Made by a program: the position numbers and the translations under genes. Below the pieces are notes generated by a model. The model had not been told where the DNA came from and did no database searches. It saw nothing but the letters and a program-made list of their open reading frames with translations. A stretch of DNA of 64,000 nt from DATBVX01 sp963810775 (GTDB lineage Bacteria > Pseudomonadota > Gammaproteobacteria > Steroidobacterales > Steroidobacteraceae), in assembly GCA_963810775.1 (NCBI GenBank), contig CAWEOT010000015.1:620001-684000 (forward strand), written 5' to 3'. How positions within the stretch are numbered: the first letter of the stretch is position 1; every line of letters starts with the position of its first letter. Positions 1 through 7,495 of the stretch are shown one piece after another.

Positions 1-2
1 AA

Positions 3-389
3 AAATGCGGTAACGACACCCTGAAAGGAAAGTACGTCTTCACCGCTAGCGGATTTACACGGGCCCCGACCAGTGCGCCTGGCACTCCCTGGGTTCCCAA
101 GGCGATCGTCGAAGTCCTCCAATTCAACGGCGACGGTACGTTGAGCACGCCAGCGGTGACCGTCGCCAATCCGTTCGGCGACACCGGAAACATACTTCAG
201 CCCCCCTCGGGCGCTAACGGCACGTATTCGATCAATGAGGACTGCAGCGGCACCGTGACGTTTCTCGACGCAGCTGGTGTCACGTTCAAGATCTACGTCG
301 ACCCGCCCCAGGGCGACACGATCTGGATGATCCAGACCAACCCAGCCCAGAACGTGTTCCAGGGCAGCGCCAAGCGCGTGTCGCGGTAG
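3..389 (+). CDS. Hypothetical protein, 5' end outside window (partial)
   Basis: An open frame enters from the left edge and stops at 387-389, giving about 128 visible codons. No start codon can be chosen because the N-terminus lies outside the window. The visible part starts Cys-Gly-Asn-Asp and is rich in Gly, Thr, Pro and Asn, with short beta-type segments (KYVFTASGF, GTLSTPAVTV, GTVTFLDAAG) and a 'TYSINEDCSGTVTF' stretch containing a second Cys. This composition is typical of exported, beta-rich proteins, but I do not recognise the family and assign no function. A strong hairpin terminator follows 54 bp downstream, so the frame appears to be the last gene of its transcript. Confidence 0.6.
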   Translation, partial: KCGNDTLKGKYVFTASGFTRAPTSAPGTPWVPKAIVEVLQFNGDGTLSTPAVTVANPFGDTGNILQPPSGANGTYSINEDCSGTVTFLDAAGVTFKIYVDPPQGDTIWMIQTNPAQNVFQGSAKRVSR

Positions 390-442
390 CACTGGTTTGA
401 ATAGCCGGCAGGTGTACGCGCGAATCTGCCACGTTCGTGTAG

Positions 443-475
443 AAAGAAACCCCGGCCGCACGCCGGGGTTTCTTT
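443..475 (+). terminator. Intrinsic terminator
   Basis: A perfect 14-bp inverted repeat (AAAGAAACCCCGGC / GCCGGGGTTTCTTT) with a 5-nt loop. The 3' arm ends in a T-rich stretch and is followed by TATTTC. The 5' A-rich side would also let it work on the minus strand. It closes the partial gene ending at 389. Confidence 0.85.
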
Positions 476-651
476 ATTTCTTCTGCACGAACATTGCGGC
501 CGTGGAGTATCTGCCAAATCGTGCGAAAATGTGAAGCAGTTCACACTCGCGCGCGGCTTGCGCAGCACGAGGCGCTACACTGATTGTCTAGAAAAAGAAG
601 AACCGATGGAGAAGGACTATGCGCTCCATCCCTAATCGGCAGTGAACACCC

Positions 652-948
652 ATGAGCGAAGACAAGCCTTCAGACGACCTTGATACAACGAGCATTCGCA
701 AGTTTTCGTTGAAGCGTAGCTCGACCGACGCGGGAACCGCAGAAGCGGTCTACCGATCGGTCGAATCGCTAAGAAACTTGCTGCCGGCATCGGTGCAGCG
801 CGAACTCGCCATCTGCTTTGAGTGGGCACGACAGGCAATCGATCGGGCCATGGCGAGTGGGGCTTCACCCGAACTTGAAGCTCTCAGCGCGGCGTATGCC
901 TTCGCGCGGGACGAGATGCGGACGGCGGTGAAGGAAAACGAAGAGTAG
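652..948 (+). CDS. Small hypothetical protein (98 aa)
   Basis: A 98-residue soluble protein with a charged N-terminal third (residues 1-30, Ser/Asp/Lys-rich) followed by a predicted helical region. No signal peptide, membrane segment or known motif is visible. The ATG at 652 is preceded by a weak Shine-Dalgarno-like GGCAGTGAA. A short GC-rich inverted repeat lies just after the stop (974-980 with 998-1004), without a T tract. I do not recognise the family. The helical, acidic composition and stand-alone position would suit a small regulator or accessory protein, but nothing here proves a role; coding status is likely but not certain. Confidence 0.55.
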   Translation: MSEDKPSDDLDTTSIRKFSLKRSSTDAGTAEAVYRSVESLRNLLPASVQRELAICFEWARQAIDRAMASGASPELEALSAAYAFARDEMRTAVKENEE

Positions 949-1033
949 CCGCCGCTCGCGGCCTTCAACAAACGGCCCCGACACCATCGCTGGATGCCGG
1001 GGCCATATCAGACGCCGTCGTCGGCGATTGACT

Positions 1034-1723
1034 TTACTTTCGTGAGCCGGTTTGTTTTGCAGCCTGCTCAATCAGCGCCGCGACTTTCGTTGGTTGCGAG
1101 AGGAAGATCGAATGACTGCCAACAGCTTCTACTACGGTAGAACCCGCGCGCTTCGACATCAAACGCTGCGCCGGCGGTGGAATCATCCGGTCTTCCGTTG
1201 CGACTAGGTACCAACTCGGCTTGTTCCTCCACGCCGGTTCGCTGATGGTCCCGGCGAGGGCCTCGACTCCCCACGGAACTTGGGAATCGGCCATGAATGC
1301 GGCCTTGTCCTTAGGGACATCGCCCGCAAAGCTTGCCGCGAACTTCGCCTTATCGAGAGCCAGGAAGCCGTCCACCGGTCCCACTATCGGAGGCACGGGC
1401 GCGCCCGGCGGCGGATCCTTAATAAGCGAGTTCACGGACTCGCCTCGGTCGGGCGCGAACGCTGCGATGTAGACCAAAGCGGCGACGCTTGGATGGTTGC
1501 CGGCTTCAGTGATCACCGCGCCGCCATAGGAATGGCCAACGAGAACGACCGGGGCGTTGTGGGCATCGAGGACTCGCTTAGTCGCGGCAACATCGCCGGC
1601 CAACGAGAGAGTGGGGTTCTGGACGATGCTCACGCTATGACCATCCTCCTTCAGTATCTGATACACGCTCTCCCAACCTGAGCCGTCCACGAAGCCGCCG
1701 TGAACCAGGACGATTGCAGTCAT
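1034..1723 (-). CDS. Alpha/beta hydrolase (esterase-like)
   Basis: A 229-aa alpha/beta-hydrolase of the short EstC/salicylate-esterase-like group. The sequence shows an oxyanion loop 'VLVHGG' (6-10), the nucleophile elbow GHSYGG with Ser65, a probable acid Asp178 in 'VATEDRM' and the catalytic His204 in 'VGSHSIF'. There is no signal peptide, so it is probably cytoplasmic. The frame stays open far upstream through a tRNA gene, but the ATG at 1723 is the right start: it has a consensus GGAGGTGA Shine-Dalgarno at 1728-1735 and the first residues match the family's beta-1 strand. The substrate cannot be told from sequence. A candidate promoter (TTGCAC, 18 bp, TTAATT) lies upstream on the minus strand. 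Confidence 0.85.
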   Translation of the reverse strand: MTAIVLVHGGFVDGSGWESVYQILKEDGHSVSIVQNPTLSLAGDVAATKRVLDAHNAPVVLVGHSYGGAVITEAGNHPSVAALVYIAAFAPDRGESVNSLIKDPPPGAPVPPIVGPVDGFLALDKAKFAASFAGDVPKDKAAFMADSQVPWGVEALAGTISEPAWRNKPSWYLVATEDRMIPPPAQRLMSKRAGSTVVEAVGSHSIFLSQPTKVAALIEQAAKQTGSRK

Positions 1724-1968
1724 GGTGTCACCTCCATAGGTTGTGGGCACCTTCGGTGCCGTCGAATGTTTCTCGCCCGCCGCGCCGCTCGGACGCAACT
1801 CAGTGTTGTCAGGGCCGCAGAGACGTGGGGAAAAGCAATTAAGCCACTGGCCAGACACTTGTGCAATTGCACTTTGATGCTGCCGAACGCAGCAAGCCCG
1901 GACAGCATCACCGGTGCGAGCGCTTGCACGATGGGACCACGGAGGGTCATCAGACAGTGCGAAAAAGT

Positions 1969-2045
1969 TGGTCGGGGCGGCGAGATTTGAACTCGCGACC
2001 CCTTGCACCCCATGCAAGTGCGCTACCAGGCTGCGCCACGCCCCG
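1969..2045 (-). tRNA. tRNA-Pro (anticodon GGG)
   Basis: Read on the minus strand this folds as a full cloverleaf: acceptor CGGGGCG/CGCCCCG, D arm GCGC...GCGC, anticodon stem CTTGC/GCAAG with loop ATGGGGT (anticodon GGG), T arm with the GTTCAAAT loop, discriminator A and an encoded CCA. An oligo-T run (minus strand, 1963-1967) follows the CCA. A tRNA-Pro next to the ihfA-merR end of the pheST operon is a common gammaproteobacterial arrangement. Confidence 0.95.
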
Positions 2046-2231
2046 AACCGGAAAGAGAAAGGTCGCGTTGAACCGCGGCGCGCATGATAGCCGTCATGGC
2101 GCAAAAAAAGAACCTGCGGCCGTACACGCCGTAGGAAGCGGTTGGGACGTGCGATGTCGCGCTTGCGCTTGTCCAATGAGCGATTGACCGCGGCGACATG
2201 CGGAGCCGATGCCGAAAGCGCGACGGGAGTT

Positions 2232-2588
2232 TCAGCGGCGCAGGATGCGCAGAATTTCTTCCAGCTCGCTCCGCAGCTGACGGACGATCTGGACACTCAT
2301 GCTGAGGTCTTCACGTGCCTCATCGCCGGTGAGTCGATTACGCGCGCCGCCGATCGTGAAGCCCTGTTCATACAGGAGGCTACGAATCTGACGAATGACG
2401 ATCACGTCCTGGCGCTGGTAGTAGCGACGGTTGCCGCGCCGCTTGACGGGCTTGAGCTGCGGGAACTCCTGCTCCCAATAGCGCAGGACGTGCGGCTTGA
2501 CGCCGCACAGGTCACTCACTTCGCCGATCGTGAAATAGCGTTTGCCGGGGATCGGCGGAAGCTCATCGTTATTGCTTGCTTCCAGCAT
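2232..2588 (-). CDS. MerR-family transcriptional regulator
   Basis: A 118-aa MerR-type regulator. Residues 16-85 form the winged helix-turn-helix typical of the family ('YFTIGEVSDLCGVKPHVLRYWEQEF', shown in shortened form here by its key residues Ile21-Gly22-Glu23, Leu40-Arg41-Tyr42-Trp43-Glu44), followed by a C-terminal coiled coil (about 92-116) for dimerisation. No Cys metal-binding motif is present, so an effector cannot be inferred. The gene overlaps the end of ihfA by 20 bp on the same strand and is the last gene of the translation operon. This small MerR protein downstream of ihfA is a conserved but poorly characterised feature of many Gammaproteobacteria. Confidence 0.9.
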   Translation of the reverse strand: MLEASNNDELPPIPGKRYFTIGEVSDLCGVKPHVLRYWEQEFPQLKPVKRRGNRRYYQRQDVIVIRQIRSLLYEQGFTIGGARNRLTGDEAREDLSMSVQIVRQLRSELEEILRILRR

Positions 2589-2868
2589 AGGCCTCGACCC
2601 GCGCTTTGAGCTTCTGGCCCGGACGGAACGTCACGACGCGCCGTGCGCTGATCGGGATCTCCTCCCCCGTTTTGGGATTGCGGCCGGGGCGCTGATTCTT
2701 GTCGCGCAGATCGAAGTTGCCGAAGCCGGAGAGCTTCACCTGCTCACCCATCGCCAATGCCGCGCGTACTTCCTCGAAGAACATGTCCACGAGCTCGCGC
2801 GCTTCGCGCTTGTTCAGCCCCAACTGGTTGAACAGTGCCTCCGCCATTTCCGCTTTTGTGAGTGCCAT
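2569..2868 (-). CDS. ihfA: Integration host factor subunit alpha
   Basis: A 99-aa DNABII protein, the expected length. Key features are the N-terminal helices with 'MALTKAEMAEAL', the 'GFGNFDLRDKNQRPGRNPKTGE' beta arm with the DNA-intercalating Pro (RPGRNPKTG, about 60-68) and the C-terminal 'VVTFRPGQKLKARV'. With IhfB (16897-17199) it forms the heterodimer that bends DNA sharply in replication, transcription and recombination. It lies 3 bp after pheT in the same operon and its end overlaps merR. The alpha rather than beta assignment rests on position after pheT and the sequence start. Confidence 0.95.
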   Translation of the reverse strand: MALTKAEMAEALFNQLGLNKREARELVDMFFEEVRAALAMGEQVKLSGFGNFDLRDKNQRPGRNPKTGEEIPISARRVVTFRPGQKLKARVEAYAGSKQ

Positions 2869-2871
2869 GCT

Positions 2872-5253
2872 TTATTGATCTCTTATTGAGGCCTTCAGCT
2901 CACGCCGCAGCCGATCCACCACTGCGGCCACAATTTGGTCCGCGTCCTGGTCAGTAAGCGTGCGGGAAGATTCTTGTAAAATCAAGCCTAAAGCGACACT
3001 TTTTCGTCCAGAATCTACACCTGCCCCCCGGTAGATATCGAACACACGCAGGTCGCGTAAAAGGCTTCGGGCGCCAACACTAACATGTTCGCGGATCGCC
3101 GCCAGCGTCACCGCCTCGTCGACCACGACAGCGATATCACGCCGGATCAAGGGGTAGCGCGAAATTTCTTCGAAAACAGGTAGCTTGCCTTCACATGCTA
3201 CCGTCAGTTCGAGTTCGAACAACACCGGTGCATATGTAAAGTCGAGTGCGCGCATCAACTCTGGATGCAACTCTCCGATCCAGCCGACCGGTTTGTTGAT
3301 GCGAGAGATCCGCGCAGTGCGGCCGGGATGAAGGCATGAGAGTGTTCCTGGCGAGAACGAGAATTCCTCTGCCGCGCCTGTGAGCTCGAGCAAAGCTTCG
3401 ACATCAGCCTTAATGTCGAAAAAATCGACAGGCCGTTTCTTCTCGCCCCATTGCTCAGGCAGAGCATTACCCGCTGCCACGCCGGCCAGCGTCGGTACCT
3501 CCGTCAATCCTGCCGGCGCGTGCAGAAACTTGCGGCCTGACTCGAACAGGCGCACGCGATCCTGCTGGCGTCGAAGATTCTCGCGCAGGGCGATGAGAAG
3601 TCCGGGCCAGAGCGAAACCCGCATGGCTGCAAGGTCCGCGGCGATCGGATTGCTGAGCACCAGTGGCGTCGCGTCGGGGAACAACTGCTTCTGCAACGCG
3701 GGGTCGACGAAACTAAAGGTAATTGCCTCGAAATAACCGCGATCGACGAGTGCGCACAGCAACCGCTCCGGGCGCACGCGATTCTCCGCGAGCGGTTCGA
3801 ATCTCTGGGCGATTCGCGCGTCGACTTCCTCGACGCGTTCGTAACCGAATACGCGCCCGACTTCCTCGACGAGATCCGCCTCGATGCCGATGTCGAAGCG
3901 GTGCGAAGCCGGTGTCACCTGCCAGCCGTCCGCCGTTCTTCGCACTTCCATCTCGAGCGAATCGAGAATGCGCGTGACTTCATCATCCGCGACCTCGGCG
4001 CCAAGCAGACGTGCAAGCTGGCGCTTGCGCAGCCGGACCGTAGGTGTGCCCGGCATGCGGGCGTTGTCGATCGCGATAGTCGGTGGCCCCGCCTGGCCCC
4101 CGGCGATCTGCAAGAGGAGCTCAGTCGCCCGCTCTAGGGACTCTTCCTGTGCGCGCGGGTCGACGCCGCGCTCGAACCGCTGCGCCGCATCCGTGATCAG
4201 GCCGTGGCGACGCGCGCTTGCGCTGATGAGCGGCGGCGCAAAGTACGCAATCTCGAGAAAGATCTCCCGCGTTACCGCGCTCACGGCGCTGCGTTTTCCG
4301 CCCATGACCCCGGCGAGTCCCACGGCTCCGGCCCCATCGGCAATCACAAGGTCCTCCGCGTGCAACGCCAGCTCCGCTCCGTCGAGCAGCGTGAGCTTCT
4401 CGTTCGCTCGTGCACGGCGCACATCGATGCCGCCCTCGAGGCATGCGAGATCGTAGGCATGCATTGGCGTGCCCAGCTCGAGCATCACGTAGTTGGTCAC
4501 ATCGACGATCGGGTTGATCGCGCGCAGGCCGCTGCGACGCAGTCTCTCCCGAAGCCACAGCGGAGAGCTTGCACGAGCGTCCAGACCGCGCACTACCCGG
4601 CCCACGAATTTCGGACAGCCATCGGAGGCCGACAGCTTTACGGGGAAATGTGCATCGATCTTCGCTGCTACTGGCGCACGCGTCGGGGTTTTCAGGCGTT
4701 TACCATTGAGCGCGGCAACTTCGCGTGCAATCCCGCGCACACTCATCGCGTCTCCCCGGTTCGGGGTGATGTTGATCTGCAGAATCTGATCGTCGAGGTT
4801 CAGTACTTCGCGCAAATCGCGGCCGAGAGGCGTGGCATCAGGCAACTCGAGAATGCCTTCGGACTCATCACCGATGCCCAGCTCACGCATGCTGCACAGC
4901 ATGCCGTTCGATTCCACGTCGCGAAGTCGTGCGGCCTTGATCAGCACGTCGCCGGGAAGTCTTGCCCCCACGAGCGCCACCGCGGATCTCAGCCCGGCAC
5001 GCGCATTACTCGCACCACAGACGATCTGCAGCCGATTCTTCCCGTCGGTGGTGACGTTGCAAACCGAGAGCTTCTCAGCCTGCGGATGGCGCGTGCACTC
5101 CAGGATTTCGCCGATCACGACGCCTGAGAACGGCGGAGCCGCGCTCGTGCGTCCTTCCACTTCGAATCCCGCCATCGTGAGACGCGTCGCCAGTGTTGCC
5201 GAGTCCCACGAGGGACTCGCCCATTCGCGCAACCACGCTTCGCTGAGCTGCAT
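2872..5253 (-). CDS. pheT: Phenylalanine--tRNA ligase beta subunit
   Basis: A 793-aa subunit, full length. Visible domains are the N-terminal tRNA-binding EMAP-like fold (about 40-150), the B3/B4 editing region (about 210-390), the B5 domain (about 400-475), a catalytic-like core, and the C-terminal FDX-ACB anticodon-binding domain (about 700-790, beginning 'FEEISRYPLIRRDIAVVVDE'). It pairs with PheS as an alpha2-beta2 enzyme that charges tRNA-Phe and hydrolyses mischarged Tyr. The ATG at 5253 is 2 bp after the pheS stop, so translation is probably coupled. ihfA follows 3 bp downstream. Confidence 0.97.
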   Translation of the reverse strand: MQLSEAWLREWASPSWDSATLATRLTMAGFEVEGRTSAAPPFSGVVIGEILECTRHPQAEKLSVCNVTTDGKNRLQIVCGASNARAGLRSAVALVGARLPGDVLIKAARLRDVESNGMLCSMRELGIGDESEGILELPDATPLGRDLREVLNLDDQILQINITPNRGDAMSVRGIAREVAALNGKRLKTPTRAPVAAKIDAHFPVKLSASDGCPKFVGRVVRGLDARASSPLWLRERLRRSGLRAINPIVDVTNYVMLELGTPMHAYDLACLEGGIDVRRARANEKLTLLDGAELALHAEDLVIADGAGAVGLAGVMGGKRSAVSAVTREIFLEIAYFAPPLISASARRHGLITDAAQRFERGVDPRAQEESLERATELLLQIAGGQAGPPTIAIDNARMPGTPTVRLRKRQLARLLGAEVADDEVTRILDSLEMEVRRTADGWQVTPASHRFDIGIEADLVEEVGRVFGYERVEEVDARIAQRFEPLAENRVRPERLLCALVDRGYFEAITFSFVDPALQKQLFPDATPLVLSNPIAADLAAMRVSLWPGLLIALRENLRRQQDRVRLFESGRKFLHAPAGLTEVPTLAGVAAGNALPEQWGEKKRPVDFFDIKADVEALLELTGAAEEFSFSPGTLSCLHPGRTARISRINKPVGWIGELHPELMRALDFTYAPVLFELELTVACEGKLPVFEEISRYPLIRRDIAVVVDEAVTLAAIREHVSVGARSLLRDLRVFDIYRGAGVDSGRKSVALGLILQESSRTLTDQDADQIVAAVVDRLRRELKASIRDQ

Positions 5254-5255
5254 CG

Positions 5256-6278
5256 TCAGCCCGCGCGGAACTGCGCCAGGAAACGCAGGTCGTTCTCGAA
5301 GTACAGGCGTATGTCGTTCACGCCATAGCGGAGCATCGCCAGCCGCTCGATACCCATGCCGAATGCGTAACCGGTCCAGCGTTCGCTATCGACGCCAGCG
5401 GCCTCCAGCACGTTGGGATGGACGACGCCGCACCCTAGCACTTCGAGCCAGCCGGTCTGCTTGCACACACGGCAGCCCGCACCGCTGCAGAACAGGCATT
5501 CGATGTCGACTTCCGCCGAGGGCTCGGTAAACGGAAAATACGACGGACGAAAGCGAATGCCGAGCTTGCGCTCGAAGAACTGCTCCATGAAGCCGTGCAA
5601 CGCCGCCTTCAGATTCGCGAGACTGACGTTCTCATCGACCATCAGTCCTTCGATCTGATGAAACATCGGAGTGTGGGTCACGTCCGAATCGCTCCGATAC
5701 ACCCGGCCCGGCGCGATCACGCGCAATGGAGGCGCCGTATCGCGCAGCGTGCGGATCTGAACTGGCGAGGTGTGCGTGCGCAGGAGCCTGCCATCAGGAA
5801 AAAAGAACGTGTCCTGCATGGCGCGCGCCGGGTGATTCAGCGGAAAGTTGAGCGCATCGAAATTGTGGAAGTCATCTTCGACTTCCGGCCCTTCAACGAC
5901 ACGAAAGCCGGCAGCCCGGAATAGCGCCTCGGCTCGCAAGCGCGCCTTTGTCACGGGATGCAGGCCGCCGCTGCGCGGGCCACGACCAGGAAGCGTGACG
6001 TCGATCTGTCCCGCGGCCAATTGCGTCGCGACGTGCGCCGACTCGAGCTGCGTCCGACGCTCGCCAATCGCGTCGGCCAGTGCCTGCTTGGCGTCGTTGA
6101 TGCGTTGACCGTGCGCGGGCCGCTCTGCAGCCGGGAGTTTGCCGAGCGCCTTGAGCTGCTCGGTGATCACCCCCGTCTTGCCGAGCACCCGAACACGGAT
6201 CTGCTCGAGTGCCGGCAAGTCGACAGCCTGGGCAATCTCGCCCAGCACCGTCTCGACGATGGCGCGCAGGTCGGCCAC
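5256..6278 (-). CDS. pheS: Phenylalanine--tRNA ligase alpha subunit
   Basis: A 340-aa class II synthetase subunit. The N-terminal coiled coil (about 1-90) is followed by the catalytic core with motif 2 ('FHQIEGLMVDENVS') and motif 3 ('GMGIERLAMLRYG', about 308-320). A Cys cluster 'CLFCSGAGCRVCKQTGW' (about 255-275) is a normal feature of proteobacterial PheS. The start is GTG at 6278, directly abutting the rplT stop (TGAGTG), which implies translational coupling. With PheT it forms the tRNA-Phe synthetase. Confidence 0.96.
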   Translation of the reverse strand: MADLRAIVETVLGEIAQAVDLPALEQIRVRVLGKTGVITEQLKALGKLPAAERPAHGQRINDAKQALADAIGERRTQLESAHVATQLAAGQIDVTLPGRGPRSGGLHPVTKARLRAEALFRAAGFRVVEGPEVEDDFHNFDALNFPLNHPARAMQDTFFFPDGRLLRTHTSPVQIRTLRDTAPPLRVIAPGRVYRSDSDVTHTPMFHQIEGLMVDENVSLANLKAALHGFMEQFFERKLGIRFRPSYFPFTEPSAEVDIECLFCSGAGCRVCKQTGWLEVLGCGVVHPNVLEAAGVDSERWTGYAFGMGIERLAMLRYGVNDIRLYFENDLRFLAQFRAG

Positions 6279-6641
6279 TCAGGCCGCTTCCAGAGCCGCC
6301 TTCGCCTTCTCGGCGATGGCGCCGAACGCTGCTGAATCGTTCACTGCGATATCGGCCAGCACCTTGCGGTCGATCTCGATCCCGGCCTTGCCGAGACCAT
6401 TGATCAGGCGGCTGTACGACAGGCCGTACACCCTCGCCGCCGCGTTGATGCGGGCGATCCACAGCGCACGGAACTCGCGCTTCTTCTGCCGACGGTCGCG
6501 GTACGCGTACTGGCCTGCCTTGATGACCGCCTGCTTGGCGGCACGGAATACCTTGCGTCGAGCGTTGAAGTAGCCCTTCGCCTTCTTGAGAATCTTCTTG
6601 TGACGGCGTCCTGCAACGACGCCACGCTTGACTCGCGCCAT
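6279..6641 (-). CDS. rplT: 50S ribosomal protein L20
   Basis: A 120-aa L20, full length, starting 'MARVKRGVVAGRRHKK' with the very basic N-terminal extension that threads into 23S rRNA and the globular C-terminal domain (about 60-118). A good GAGGAGA Shine-Dalgarno precedes the ATG. In E. coli and Bacillus L20 represses its own operon by binding the rpmI leader; whether that holds here is inference. It is 29 bp after rpmI and is followed at once by pheS. Confidence 0.97.
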   Translation of the reverse strand: MARVKRGVVAGRRHKKILKKAKGYFNARRKVFRAAKQAVIKAGQYAYRDRRQKKREFRALWIARINAAARVYGLSYSRLINGLGKAGIEIDRKVLADIAVNDSAAFGAIAEKAKAALEAA

Positions 6642-6670
6642 GACTCACTCTCCTCGAAAGGTTGACTCGC

Positions 6671-6865
6671 TCAGCTATTCGGCATCATCTGCTTCACGCG
6701 GTCGACATCGGTCTTGTGGACCATCATGCCGGTGCGCAGCTGACGCTTTCGTTTGCTGGGCTTCTTGGTGAGGATGTGACGTCGGTGGGACTGGCCGCGC
6801 TTGAAGCCCTTCGCCGTCTTGCGAAAACGCTTCGCCGCCGCCCGGTGTGTTTTCAACTTGGGCAT
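6671..6865 (-). CDS. rpmI: 50S ribosomal protein L35
   Basis: A 64-aa L35 of normal length: 'MPKLKTHRAAAKRFRKTAKG' start, strongly basic, ending 'RVKQMMPNS'. The ATG at 6865 follows an AAAGAGGTAAA Shine-Dalgarno. It sits between infC and rplT as in nearly all bacteria. The 108-bp gap to infC (6866-6973) is the usual place for the L20 autoregulatory leader, but I could not identify a pseudoknot by eye. Confidence 0.97.
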   Translation of the reverse strand: MPKLKTHRAAAKRFRKTAKGFKRGQSHRRHILTKKPSKRKRQLRTGMMVHKTDVDRVKQMMPNS

Positions 6866-6973
6866 CGATCTTTACCTCTTTCATTTAGCCCGATCACAAG
6901 TGGCGCACCGAATCACCGGCGCGCCGCCGCTACGGGCGGTGCGATCAACGTCCCGCGAGGGACGAGCGATCGC

Positions 6974-7492
6974 TCACTTCTTTTTTGGTGCGAACAGCAT
7001 CACCATCTGCTTGCCCTCCATCAGCGGCTGCTGCTCGACCATGGCATGTCCTGCCAGGTCCTGCTGCACGCGATCGAGGAGCTTGCGTCCGATGTCCTGA
7101 TGCACCATTTCTCGGCCGCGGAAACGTAACGTCACCTTGGCCTTGTCACCTTCCGACAGGAACCTGAGGAGATTGCGCAGCTTGACCTGGTAGTCAGCCT
7201 CCTCAGTTCCGGGCCGAAATTTCACTTCCTTGATGTGTATCGTTTTCTGCTTGCGCCGCGCGGAGTGGGCTTTCTTGTTCTGCTCGAACAGGAATTTGCC
7301 GAAGTCCATGATGCGGCACACCGGTGGTTCGGCAGTCGGCGAGACTTCGACCAGATCCAGTTCCGCCGCAGTGGCCATCTGCAGGGCCTCGTTGCGGGTC
7401 ATCACTCCTGCCTGCCCACCATCAGCGTCGATGACGCGTACCGAGGGAGCGGAGATCTCTTCATTGCGCCTGACGCGCTTAGCTGTCGCGAT
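6974..7492 (-). CDS. infC: Translation initiation factor IF-3 (AUC start)
   Basis: IF3, 172 aa when started at the ATC codon at 7490-7492. Downstream of that codon the frame reads IATAKRVRRNEEI then 'VRVIDADGGQAGV', matching the conserved IF3 N-terminus; a start at the GTG of 7405 would delete about 30 conserved residues. There is no in-frame ATG/GTG/TTG between the thrS stop and residue 30. A GGAGGA Shine-Dalgarno (7501-7506, inside the end of thrS) is about 8 nt from the ATC. The N- and C-domains follow ('VCRIMDFGKF', 'ITLRFRGRE'-like 'KVTLRFRGREM'). Rare AUU/AUC/AUA starts in infC allow IF3 to repress its own translation. The thrS stop is 3 bp away. Confidence 0.93.
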   Translation of the reverse strand: MATAKRVRRNEEISAPSVRVIDADGGQAGVMTRNEALQMATAAELDLVEVSPTAEPPVCRIMDFGKFLFEQNKKAHSARRKQKTIHIKEVKFRPGTEEADYQVKLRNLLRFLSEGDKAKVTLRFRGREMVHQDIGRKLLDRVQQDLAGHAMVEQQPLMEGKQMVMLFAPKKK

Positions 7493-7495
7493 ACT

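Noticed and set aside
1724..2296. N-terminal extension of the alpha/beta hydrolase frame to 420 aa
   Set aside because: It would read through the tRNA-Pro gene and overlap merR; the internal ATG at 1723 has a consensus Shine-Dalgarno and matches the family start.
4204..5127. 307-codon open frame antisense to pheT
   Set aside because: Shadow frame with composition dictated by pheT codons; no start signal.
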